Shown: positions 39,829-50,782 of the stretch, piece after piece
Position numbering within the stretch: position 1 is the first letter of the stretch
How the letters are laid out: the number at the start of each line of letters is the position of its first letter
Assembly: GCA_018806915.1 (NCBI GenBank)
Contig: JAGKQI010000046.1
Span: forward strand, 930,001 to 994,000
From: Phytophthora colocasiae
Taxonomy: Eukaryota > Oomycota > Peronosporomycetes > Peronosporales > Peronosporaceae
Direction of reading: 5' to 3'
Length of the DNA: 64,000 nt
The notes under the pieces: generated by a model
Database searches by the model: none
The model's input: the letters and a program-made list of their open reading frames with translations, nothing else
Told to the model about the DNA's origin: nothing
Position numbers and translations under genes: made by a program

Positions 39829-41703
39829 ATGGTAAAGTTTTTCTGTGTGATTGTTAAGGCTGGAAACCCGTTTTCGGTGAGGGTAGATGAGAGCGACACG
39901 GTGGACGACTTGAAGAAGGCGATTAAGAAGGAGAAAAAGTCAACGATCACGTGTGATGCCGACGAGCTGCAGCTCTCTCTGGCGAAGAAGGACGAAGGAT
40001 GGCTACCAAGTGCGGAACTTGGTGCGATACGAAGAGGAGAGAAAGTACCGAATTTCGAAAGGGTATCACTGGTGGATACAGATACAGTGCTGTACTCGAC
40101 CATTTCGATTGGGAAAGTGTTGGAGATGAATGAAATGCCATCGCCTCAAACGGAGGAAATTCACGTGCTGGTGGAAGCCAAGGAAGAGTTTGAGCAAAAC
40201 AAGAGGCGTCGCGTGAACGATGTGCCTCAGATTGGTATCGAAATCATCCCGAACAAGACTATGACGTCTATCAAGCCCAACTTAAACTTCGATGCGTGGT
40301 CCGTTGGTGGCATCAATCTCAACATTAACGAGATCGAGCCGGATTTCCCTAGGTGGTTCTACGTTCGAATGGAAGCACTAAATGTCATCGAGGTATTCAA
40401 GAATCAGCTGGGCGAAGAACATAACGTTGTGTGTATGGGGACGCCTGGAGTCGGAAAGAGCATGCTGGTTGTATTGTTTGCGTTCTACATGGCCTTGATC
40501 GAAAGAAAACGTGTCGTTTTGTTTCGAGTGCAGAAGACAAGGAAACGTGCAGGATTTTCCATGTTGTACCTCGATGGACAGAGCGAACCCCCCGTATTCT
40601 GGAGAAAGAACCGAGCAGCTATTGGGGATATTGCTGGTTTGAAGAATGAAGACTTTGAATTGTGTCTGGATGGCCTCCTGTACAAGCATATAGATGACAA
40701 TTATGGAATACTGGGACAATTCCGGCTGCTTGCAACCTCTGCTCAATACCAATTCAAGAACGATGACGTCATGTTGAAGCAGTGTCTTGTGCCGTATTGG
40801 TCATTGCCAGATCTGAAAAGATTGGCGAGTATCATCAGTGGTCGGAATCAGACATCACGGACCGTTACTACTACTCGGGTGGAAATTTGCGCGATTTCTT
40901 ATCGCCAAGAGAAGATGTGGAGGAATCGATCCAGAAGGCGCTTCGGTTGGTTGAACCAGTGGTTGCAGAACTTCTCAATACGCAGTATGGGACTGCAACG
41001 GTGAGTCAAGTTGATCGCATACGCATGACGGGGATCCCAGAAAACAATTTCCGTGACTTGAAGAAGTACATGTACAGCAAACGTTGGGCTTGTGTAATCA
41101 CTTCGACTACGCACTGAGGCAACTTGGCAATATTGTGAAGCCGCTCTACTACGAAGAGCTGTGGCACAAAGCCACCCAACTTGGAGATGATGGGCCTGGA
41201 AGGGCGTTGCGTTCGAAAATTACGTGCATTCGTTAGCAAGAGTCGGGAAGAAGATCAAGTTGCGAGTAAGGATGTACAACCGAGAGAAAGTGACAGGAGC
41301 TCATACCTATGAGGACTTAAATATTGAACCCAAGTCGTACAGCAACGATGGAAATGATGCAGCGGAATGTGATGGAGCCATGAAGAAATTCGCGAGTTCG
41401 AGTAACGATTATTGGTATCCTTGCTGTCGTGATTTGGAAACCATCGATTGTGTCGCAAGACTGAGCATGAATGGGCAGTCCAATTTGGTTGCATTGATCC
41501 AAATCACGAAATCGGAAAATCACAAGATCGCTTCGAAGGCGATTAATAAGTATGCGCGGTTTTTTCCGAACGGCTGCATCTACATTGCGTTGGTGCCATT
41601 CAAGGCGACAGCTGATGAATTTCGACTTTCTCCGACTAAACCATCCACCAAGGTGCCGTTGAAGGTTGCGCACTTCGAGCAATTTCCACAACCAAGTACA
41701 TGA
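39829..41703 (+). pseudogene. CRN: Crinkler (CRN) effector relic with P-loop ATPase and nuclease-like region
   Basis: ATG 39829 (MVKFFCVIVKAGNPFSV) opens a CRN header. LQLSLAKKD near residue 45 is the LFLAK-type motif and HVLVEA near residue 110 takes the place of the HVLVxxP border. A nucleotide-binding region follows, with Walker A GTPGVGKS at 40438-40461. The downstream part is scattered over other frames: YYYSGGNLRDFLSP (about 40868) and, from 41224, a region with ECDGAMKKF, IDCVARLS and LVALIQITKS that resembles a restriction-endonuclease-like fold. Frame breaks lie near 40800, 41100 and 41210. CRNs are modular proteins that enter host plant cells and act in the nucleus. ATPase plus nuclease combinations are a known CRN class. 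This copy is broken; no classical signal peptide was seen. Confidence 0.82.
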
Positions 41704-41869
41704 AGTGCATGTAGTTCATTGTTGGGCCATTCTACCATTTGCCAGTCAGATCCACCATGCATGCATTAATCTTCCTACTATTATATAATAGTAGTACTTC
41801 CATTTTATCCTCATTTTTTTGGAGTGTTTACTGCCACACATCGAGACCCCAAAAACTCGACATGTTTAG

Positions 41870-42003
41870 GGCAAAAGTCAAATTCAAGCCTGGAAAATGC
41901 ACGTGAACAATTGACCCGCGTTGAAATTCTGACAAAACGACAAATTTGACATTGATACAGCAGTACTGCGCGCATTGCTTGTCGACGTCGGTGCTTTTGT
42001 CGC
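41870..42003 (+). pseudogene. Partial copy of the membrane-protein gene (uninterrupted site)
   Basis: The segment TCAAATTCAAGCCTGG to GACGTCGGTGCTTTTGTC matches the end of 42649-44113 joined directly to 54319 onward, without Gypsy-C. It lacks about 30 bases inside (after AAATTCTG). It has no start and cannot be a gene. It is a small duplicate of the exon across the Gypsy-C target. Confidence 0.85.
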
Positions 42004-42648
42004 GCTCTTGAACTCCTTTAGTCTATGTAATTGCACTATACCTGATCGAATTTGTTGTCTGCCCTTGTCGGCTTCATCGCCAGTGTGGAGACACAAGGCA
42101 CGCGTTGCGGTCAGATCCCGACGAACGTCGCTGGCACGGAATCAGCAGTGTCGCTGGCGAGGGCCAAAGCAGGCTGATGCTACCGCAAGGTTTACAAAGC
42201 TCAGACATCCAAGGAAAATTATGGCCTCAAGCGGCAAGCCAGGTGGCAACCCGACCGCCATCAGCAAAACACTGCGAATGTTTAAGGGATAATTTTCTTC
42301 ATCAACGCGCTCAAGAGATGGTCAATCCAGATAAGGCATAGGAGCAAGCCTTACATACTAAAATAGCTGCACAAACACACAGGGAAATGCTAGCAGAGAT
42401 ACAAAATCGTACAAGGATTAAAATTTGACATGCGCGTCGTTTGAAGCTGTAGTGGTCTTCCTGATGAAACGACAACCTAGTTAATCCATTTCAATGAGTA
42501 CTCGCTCTAAAAGATTGATAGATATTGGTTCGAGGTTCAATGCCAATGTTGCAACCCAAACAACTTGTCTCTTACTGTTGTCTCGAGGCATCGAAATACC
42601 TTTCCTAATGTGAAGTTTGGTTCATATTTTCACTAGCTAAGTGTCGAG
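42004..42648. other. Region without a recognisable gene
   Basis: Upstream of the membrane-protein gene. Short open frames show no motifs. It presumably holds the promoter. Confidence 0.5.
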
Positions 42649-43120
42649 ATGCTGCCTCGATTGAACTCAAAGTTGCATCCGCAAGGCTCGTTGCTGACTA
42701 TTGCCACATCAACGAGCTTTGAAGACAAAATTGACGACTATGAATGCCTCCCGTCACCATCAGCTCCACCTGATGACTCAGTATCGAGACAACGCTTCCG
42801 TTGGTTCTACAACTATCCGCGGCTTAGCTTCGTCCTCCTCTTCGTTGTTTGCACCTACATTGGCGGCATTTACGTTTCCACAAAAATCACTGCTTGGACA
42901 CTTGACGTTCTAGGAGTTCAACAAGAACTGACAGACGCGAGAGAAACGTATCTAGCAACAAGTCAAATGTTAAACACTATGACTCAATGTGTAGATCGAA
43001 GCTCTCTCGAATACTTGGCAGGTGCCAAGTTGCACTTCGAAGCAGACCACAAGCGTGTCCAGGGAATTATTGACGCCAACGATAAAGCGATTGCCATCCA
43101 GAGAAATGCCACAACGACAT

Positions 43121-43179
43121 GTAAGTTCTTGGTGATCCTATTCTCCTTCGCAACATCCACTGACATGAGTTTGTGCTAG
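43121..43179 (+). other. 59-bp intron of the membrane-protein gene
   Basis: ACGACAT|GTAAGTTCTT donor and TTTGTGCTAG|GTTCG acceptor. The split codon TGT is restored and both flanking frames are long. Confidence 0.75.
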
Positions 43180-44109
43180 GTTCGAAAGCTTTTTTAACAA
43201 CTTTAAAGGAGCAAGTGACAAAGACTGCAAGTGACAGTGAAAACTCGACATTATCTTGCTTCTCCGACAACTTTTACGCAAATGTACCAGAAACTGAAGC
43301 TGCATCATCTTCTCGAGCACTTGTACTCGCTGTCCGTGCATTCTTGACAACTCAAGCTGTCTCAACAGCGAACGATAGTGTATCCAAGCAGCAAGCTCAA
43401 TTTGAACATCAACTTCTGGAGATATGGAATTCCGTCGACACTGTCAAGAATTCCATCGAGAAATCCCTTGGAGTGGTAAATGCATTGGTATCAAAAGAAT
43501 TGAACTCACTCGCGCCGATATTATCCGATAGCGATGGAAACGGCCACACCCAACAATCAGCCTCTCGTCTTGGTCGTTTGGGCAAAGTGGCGACATCAGA
43601 ACTGTCCGATCCGCTGTCGTTGACGTCGTCAACTAACCTGGAGGTGATACAAAAAGCTGGTCGGACTCTTCACAGCGCACTCGAGTTTCTATCTGGCTTG
43701 CACGAAGGCTTTACTGACGTTATGGACACCGTAGATAAAACATGGGGAATATTGGAGAAGCAACTCAATGGCACGGTCCAACAGGCTGTAGTTTTGCAGA
43801 AGGAGCTTTTGTACGCGGCTGATGCAACAGCACAGCAAATAAATCGCACGACCGACGCCATTATGACGAGTTTGAATCAGACTAAACAGGAGATTTCTAC
43901 CTTATTCGACATTTTGCAGGAACAATGGCAAAGCGCTGTTACAAAGCTGGTGACAGGAGGCTTCAAGCCGTGGCAACGACTTGGAGATCAACTCGTCGCC
44001 GAGCTCACAGCGAATCAATGGCAAAGTGAAAGCCCAGAGAACTCCATTCAACGCAAAGCTATTCTGCCAGACAAAAAGTCAAATTCAAGCCTGGAAAATG
44101 CACGTGAAC

Positions 44110-44113
44110 AATT
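44110..44113. repeat. Left target site duplication of Gypsy-C (AATT)
   Basis: AATT at 44110-44113 and again at 54315-54318. The uninterrupted copy near 41910 has a single AATT. Confidence 0.9.
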
Positions 44114-45081
44114 TGTCGGCACTACTTCCTTTTTACGCTTTGAAATTCCAACTTGGAGGGAGCCAGTGGTCACGCAAGCAGGAACTAGAGTCAGCACGTC
44201 ACCAGAGAGACCCCGGTGGACATTGTCCAGTAGAGACGGCTAGGGAGAAGACGTTTGATAGCAACTACAGCCTTGGGTAGACTAGTAGCTTGTCCTCGTG
44301 CTAATCCCAATACAATATACATCATACAAGACGAATGCACCACCACATTGAAGTTGAAGTGGACACCCTTTAGTCGAGACGCTATCAATAAGCACCACAA
44401 CTGCGCGGTAGCTAGCCGCGATCCCCGCCACACTACGCATGCATCCTCATCTTCGTACCTCAGAACTTCGTGCCTCCTGAACGTATTACCCCAGAGGTCC
44501 CTGCCGGTCAGTATACCGCAGAACAAGGCCACTCCCCTAGATAACCCCCAAAATGCTGTTGGGTGAAGCCGGCCAGTTGCCGCAGTACTCCACGCGTAAG
44601 TCTTAGTTACTTAACTCCTCACGACCGTGCGAAATCGTAACTGAGAGGTTCGACGGCCAGTCCGCACGCCAAAGAGCTCTCCTAACTACCGCCGCCCACT
44701 ATACTACTCCTAACCTAAGTATGTCAGCTGCCACCGCCAGGATCTTCCTTCGGCGACTCCTTACGCGTCTTCTCCACCGTTCCCTTCCTCGTGCTCACGT
44801 CGCCCGTCCCAGTACTCCACTTGTGTGCTGCTAGTCCACCGCCGAGTCGTTCCTCCTGCTGCGATCTTCCATCGTAGCCATTGGCCTTGAACTTCAACGT
44901 CGTCCAGCATCTTCCGGTCTCTGTAGCCTTGTAGTCACCGTCCAACCTTCTGTCGTCCCCAATTGACTGCAAGTTAACTTCCTTAGCCGTCGCCGTCATC
45001 TGTGAGGTCGATGATCTCCGTCTTGTAGTGCTGTCTTTCGAAAAGTTGCTTTTTAGGGGCGTAAATTCCTAATCGTCCACA
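44114..45081 (-). repeat. Gypsy-C 3' LTR
   Basis: Copy of 53347-54314. Ends (plus view) CGTCCACA. The last codons and the stop of pol lie inside its first 30 bases on the minus strand. Confidence 0.93.
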
Positions 45082-48050
45082 CGCCATCCCCCGCCTGAAG
45101 ATCGTCCCCGATCTTCCCTTCGTCAAATAACTGCTCGAACTGTTGGGCAGTGAGCCAGGCTGGCACCACTGGTCCACCTGGTCGATCTTGGTATTCAACT
45201 CGATACTGGGTCTCATAGCGTCCTGCCTTGTTCTTGACCTTGCGCTGTCCTCGCTCAATGACTGTTCCAGCGCCTGCTTCGGCCATAATAACTTTGGCTG
45301 CTGATGGCCAACGTCCTTGTCCATGTCCACGCAAAGCTCGAGCGGCACCACCTTCATTTCCAGGTCCGTTCGCTACAGTACTGACGCTTGCTGAGACGTC
45401 TCCGTCATTAATCGCCGTGTCGTCGTCTCTGTGGGTCGTCGAAGGGCTTGATACCCTGCGATTCTGAGCTGTACCCATTTCCCTTGGTGTTTGTCTCCGT
45501 CGGTTGGTTACGTAGAGCACTCCGTCGAGCTGCTCGTGCCTCTCGCGCTTCTGTTTCTGCACGTCGTTTGGCCTGCTGCTCCTGTTGCTCATCTGGTCCT
45601 TGAGCTTCAGCGCGCTTTCGCTTTCGTGGCTTCGTCGCCGGTGTTGTTGTGACGCCATTGTTCGCCACCGTAATCGCTACTTGGTTTTCGGTAGACAGCG
45701 TATTAATTGCATTTGGTACCCGTTGATCTTGTCCGGTGCCTGCTGCCTTATCCGGGTCCTCCGTTTCAACTCCTGCAGACGTCGTAGCTATTCTGGAATC
45801 TCCAAGCTGGCCTACCGTGTCGTCACGTCCTCTGTGGTTCTCCTTCGTTCTCGAACCCGCTGCACTTATCGGTACTGTGGCCATCTCCGCTGCCTGAGCG
45901 TTATCTTGAATACTGACGATCGTACGTGTCGTAGATTCAGGTGCAAGTTCACCTTCTGCTACGAATGCTGGTTCTGTCGCCGCCGCAGTGTCGTTCGACC
46001 TGTATTCAACGTCATCGTCACCAAACAGCTCCTCATCCTTGGCCATGTCTTCCAGTATCTGGTCAGCTATCGCTGTCAACTGACTCCTCGGTCTGTAGTA
46101 CGAGATCAGGAAGCTGCAGTGAGCAACCAATTCCTCGCCTGTGTCTTCTCTTCGGACGATCCAGTTGTCAAAGCCTCCGTCTGCTGTTAATCTCACGGGA
46201 CCAACCCACTGATGAGCAAGCTTCGTCGCACCAGTTCCTCTAGGAGGCTTAAAGAGCCACGCCGTATCGCCCACCTTGAAGTGTACGTTGTTTCTGACCT
46301 TCTGATTGTAATACCGCTCACGCCGTAGCTGATCACGTTCTAACACCACTTTTGCAATCTTTGCTGCCGATGCCATGTTCTTCACCAGCTTTCGGTGATA
46401 CTCCGGCCAGCCGTCGATCTGCTGTACTTGACTCACCCTCAGTAGTTCATTAGAAGCACGGAGCCGTCTCCCCATCATAAGCTCATTAGGAGAGTATCCT
46501 GTAGTTCCATGTCGGGCTCCGTTATAGGCGTACATCGCACACGGGATCCAATCGTCCCAATCGTTTTGCTTCTCGTCCACGTACTGTGAAACCATGTCCT
46601 TCCAGATCTTGTGATATCTCTCCACGAGTCCTAGCAACATAGGTCGATACGGTACAGGCTTGGTCTGTTTTGCCTGCATTAGCTGGACTAATCTGGTCAC
46701 CACGAGTCCATTCAACTCTGGAGCTCCGTCCATGATCAACTCACGCATAGGCCCATGTACACTCACGATACGTTCCGTCAAAAACCTTGCGATATCTTCT
46801 GCTGTATGACTTGGAGTTGCAATCATTACCGCATATCTGCTAGCGTAGTCGACAGCCGCGATAACGTAGCGATTTCCTCTGGCAGTGCTCGGTAGCGGAC
46901 CTGCTACGTCAAGCGCCCATCTGTCGCCAACTGCACCAACTCCCAAGCTTCGAAGCGGTGGTATAACTGCCTTTGGTCTCGTTTTCCGTGTTGCACAATC
47001 TCTACAGCTTCGTACCCAGTACTTGACTTGGTCACGCATTCCGGGCCACCAGTAAATCTTCTCTAGCCGTCCATACGTCTGTGGAGTTCCCAAGTGACAC
47101 GCGTAGATCGAGTCATGAGCTTCTCGCAGTGCCTTCGCTCGGAGTGGGGCCGGTAAAACCACCCGTAAAGATCCATCCGCCTCACGTAAATACACCAGTC
47201 CGTCTCGAACAACAACTGTTAGTCCTTTATGTAGCTGCTGCCCTCGTAACCGTTGTGACAACTTGTCCTCTGCCTGGTATCGTCGAATCTCGGTATCTGT
47301 GAGCTGTCCGTCACCCGATCCGTCACCGTCGTCATCTGAGTCTTGGTTTTCCTCTGCTGTATCTCCAGCTACGCCTCCATCGTGATGTCCATCCGTCGGT
47401 ACTGTACTCGTACGAGTCATGTCGGTCGTTGCGTCCTTGGTTGGTACGGTAGTTTTTGTACCCCCAGTAGGTTGCCCGTTGCCGCCAACTGTACGTTCGT
47501 TCTCAGGTGTCATCGCGTTAGCTTGCCGCCGCTTTCCTCGCTTGCTTCTCCGCCGATTCGCCGCCATGGTCCGTACCGGAGCGCGTGACAGCGCGTCTGC
47601 CACCACATTAGTAGAACCTGGTCGGTAGGTTATGCGAAAATCGAACTCCTGCAGTTGTAGAGCCCATCGATATGGCCGCCCGGTAAGGTCCTTCTTCTTC
47701 ATCAAATATGACAGCGCCGAGTGATCCGTGACTAACTCGAATCTTCTACCGTACAGGTATGGTCGAAAGAGCTTTACGGCCCAAATGACGGCCGCGCACT
47801 CCAGGTCTGTGATCCCGTACTTCGCTACAGTAGGCGAATTCACTTTAGATGCGTAGGCTACCGGCTGATCACCAGCACCTTGGTCCTGCATCAGTGCAGC
47901 ACCTAATCCCACCACTGACGCATCCGTCACTAGCTTGAATGGCTTTGTGAAATCTGGATACACCAACAGAGGTCTCTCCGTTAGCTCCGTCTTCAGGACC
48001 TCGAACGCCTCCTGTTGTTCAGGCCCCAGTCCCATGCCGAACTCTTCTCA
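45053..48050 (-). pseudogene. Gypsy-C RNase H, integrase and C-terminal tail
   Basis: Frame 48035-45408 carries the RNase H (LVTDASVVGLGAALMQ, DLECAAVIWAV, LVTDHSALSYL), an acidic spacer, and the integrase: zinc finger YACHLGTPQTYGRLEK with CRDCATRK, then Asp in WALDVAGPLPST, Asp in LIMDGAPELNG and Glu in LLGLVERYHKIWK. The C-terminal domain has GDTAWLFKPPRG and HQWVGPVRL. After a disordered tail (PRKRKRAEAQ) a frameshift near 45430 leads to 45658-45053, whose end (YETQYRVEYQDRPGGP, FEQLFDEGKIGDD) may be a degenerate chromodomain-like tail. It stops with TAA at 45055-45053 inside the LTR. Frame breaks near 48040 separate it from RT. Confidence 0.92.
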
Positions 48051-49755
48051 GCAACCTCGTCAAAGGCGAGGCCTTTGTCCCGAAATGTGGCACAAACCGC
48101 CTGTAATAACCGGCCAAGTGCACGAATCTCCGCACCTCGTCAGGATTTTCCGGTGTCGGGAACCGCTTCACCGTGTCCACCAATGACTCCAAGGGTCGTA
48201 TCCCTTGCTCGTCGAGCTCGTGGCCCAGGTACTCCAGTCTCGTCTTGGCGAAACTGCACTTCTTCGGTTTCAGTGATAACCCCGCCCGTGACAACCGTTC
48301 CAACACACAGGCCAGTTCAACCACGTGTCGCGAGACTGATCCCGCAGTAAAGATGATCACGTCGTCCAGATATACCAAACAGCTTCTCCATGTAAGTCCT
48401 CGAAGAACTGCATCCATCATCCGCTGGAACGTTCCCGGTGCATTAGCTAAGCCGAAAGGCATTCGAACAAACTGGAACAATCCTTGTCGAGTAACAAACC
48501 CTGTCTTAGGCTTGTCCATTCCTGCTACAGGCACCTGCCAATAGCCCGCATGAAGGTCTAGGCTCGAATATCTCCGTGATCCGTGCATAGTATCCAGAGC
48601 TTCGTCAATTCTCGGTAACGGGTACACATCCTTCTTGGTGACGTTGTTCAGTAGCCGGTAGTCGATGCAGAATCTAACAGTGCCATCTTTCTTCCGAACT
48701 AGGACCACTGGGAATCCCCATGCTCCCGTGCCCTCTTCTATGACTCCATCATGCAACATCTTCTGTACTTCGGCGTCAATCACTTCCTGCTCGGCTCTCG
48801 AATACCGTCGGGGTCGAATCTTGATCGGTGGTGCATCCCCAGTGTTGATGTGATGCTCTACACCAAGTGTCGTTGCCGGTGGACATCCCTCCTTCGGTTC
48901 CAACAACTCTGGATAATTCCTGAGCAGCTTCACCAGAAGTTCCTTGTCCTTATCATCCATTTCACCGAAGTCCAACGTCTCTTCATTGCTAAGCGGCTTC
49001 TCCTGTACCCGTATCTGATCTAGCCACTCACTCACACGTTCTCGTTCGAGATCACCTCCCAAATCCAGAATTTCCATCTCGTCATCCAGAGGCGTCCATG
49101 TTCCCAGCATTTCTTTGCTCGGTAACTTTGCTGTCTTGCCAACCAGATTTAGGATCGGTACCTTTACTTTACCCGACTTCACAGTCACCAACGTCGGTGC
49201 CACAAGCAAGTAGGGCTCCTTACGTTTCTTCGGGATGAAGAGGCCAACTGTTCCGTCCTCCTCAGGTACTGATACCTCCACGTTATGACAGGTTTGTGTA
49301 TGGATCTTAGCCTTCCTCAGGAGCCGTATCTTAGCCACTCGTTCACGTTTCTCTCGCGATCCAATTCCAGTGAAAGGCACGACCTTCTTTACGTCGTTCT
49401 CGTACCATTTCATCTCGCTAGAGACGAAATCTATCTTCACTCCATGGTCGTACATCCAGTCCTCTCCAACCAGGAAATCTTCGGTATCACTGTCTACAAT
49501 AAGGGCATCCACTGTCATACTCTGCGAATACTGTGTCCAAAGAACGAAACGATAGACTCCGATCACCCGTACTGCTGCTCCACTAAAGCCTTCCATAAAG
49601 TCCACAGGAGGAGGTACATTTAGCCGTGTACCGTGTTCGCGCCAACTCCTTCCTGCAACACTATATTGAGCCCCTGTGTCCAGCTTCACTGCCGTCAGTT
49701 TTCCTCGTACAGTCACCGCCGCTGTAGGTAGTTGATCCACCGTCGGTGCTTGCAC
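48019..49755 (-). pseudogene. Gypsy-C protease and reverse transcriptase
   Basis: The protease motif is AVKLDTGAQYSVAG with LVGEDWMYDHG. RT motifs in order: WGFPVVLVRKKDGTVRFCIDY, YSSLDLHAGYWQ, MPFGLANAPGTFQRMM, and YLDD in the active site (CLVYLDDVIIF). The frame ends at 48019 through an indel just after SPLTRLLRR; the RNase H follows in another frame. All catalytic residues of this part are present. The upstream protease start cannot be placed, because the link to gag is frameshifted. Confidence 0.92.
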
Positions 49756-49795
49756 TGCTCGTAGTTTTCCAGTCGTACAATGTCGTGCTGCCGTC

Positions 49796-50782
49796 TCATT
49801 CCACTGAGTAACTTGTACTGTGATAAGTACTGCCGCTGTGATACTCGTAACTTCGGTGTGTCCGGTGTGTCTTACTGGTCTTCACCGTTCTGACAGCTCC
49901 AGGTTCTGCGTACTGTACATCTTTGACCGCACTGCTCGGTAAGGTACTTGCTCGTCCGTGGGTGCGTCGATGTTCGTCATACTTGTACAGGCTGTCGTCC
50001 GTATACCTCGTCTGTGCGTTGCGATGTTCCAGTTCTCTTTTCTCCTTCGCGCATGCTTTCGCTAGACGCTTCTGTTGTCGTCGTCGTGCTCGCGAGGCGC
50101 GTACTTGCACGGCATCGCCATCCAGCTGGGCTCTCTTCCACAACAGTCGTCTGAGGGTCAGTAGTCACTGGAATTGCTGCGTCTTGAGCCGGTTCAGTCG
50201 TCGTCACGGTTGCTACCTGTCTTCGAGCTACACGTACAGCTCCTTTCCGTACTCGCCGTGCCTGTAGAGCTGACACCTTCCGGTCCCATCGTCGTTCTGC
50301 CTCAGCATCACCAATGTCACGTCTTCGCTGAGCTGCTTTAAGCTGTAGGACCCTTGCTCGCGGACTGTCCAAGATCGTCAACTCACCGTCTAGTATGCCT
50401 GTCAATTGCCGCTGTAGTTGTTCACGGACTCCGCCATCCCCACTTGTCAATATCGTCCGTGATTCTGGGGTGGTGTCATCCGGTCCGGTCTTCTTTCTTC
50501 GTCCAGTGGGTCTGTATCCGGGGTCTTGGGCTCTGCCAGAGGCGCTTCACCCGTGATGTCGCCCTCTATGCCCGCCGAGGATCCGCCATCCCCAGTGTTC
50601 AAACTCCCGCTAACTTCAACTGAACGCGGCGACGCTTGTTCCGCCTGCCGTCACCACTTGGACTCTTCTCGTGAATGTTTTCTGCCAACACTTCCGCTTC
50701 TTCTGTGTCAGCACCGTGCACTCCTTCTTCACTTGTCTGGTTCGATGTCACCTCGCTGTTCTCTTGTGCCACCGCATCATCT
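49796..50782 (-). pseudogene. Gypsy-C gag-protease linker, frameshifted
   Basis: Short minus-strand frames (50823-50599, 50450-49977, 50143-49796) carry an acidic part (ENSEVTSNQTSEEG), a charged helical part (LQLKAAQRRRDIGDAEAERR) and an Arg/His/Tyr-rich part. They fill the gap between gag and protease and are read as one decayed linker, not separate genes. Confidence 0.5.

Larger units (their letters stand above)
42649..44113 (+). pseudogene. Multi-pass membrane protein gene, 5' part (split by Gypsy-C)
   Basis: ATG 42649. Exon 1 encodes a cytosolic-type N-tail and a transmembrane segment (LSFVLLFVVCTYIGGIYV). An intron at 43121-43179 (GTAAGT...GTGCTAG) is removed in frame. Exon 2 encodes about 310 residues without membrane segments, helical and rich in Gln, Ser and Thr, with several N-x-S/T sites (NRTTDAI, NGTVQQ), probably extracellular or luminal. 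At 44114 the Gypsy-C LTR starts. Removing Gypsy-C and one AATT copy joins the frame exactly to 54319 (EQLTRVKIL). The family was not recognised. The whole protein would be about 890 residues. Confidence 0.8.

Noticed and set aside
44191..44566. Identical open frames in both Gypsy-C LTRs (also 53424-53799)
   Set aside because: Present only because LTRs are duplicated; opposite frames overlap and there is no known domain.
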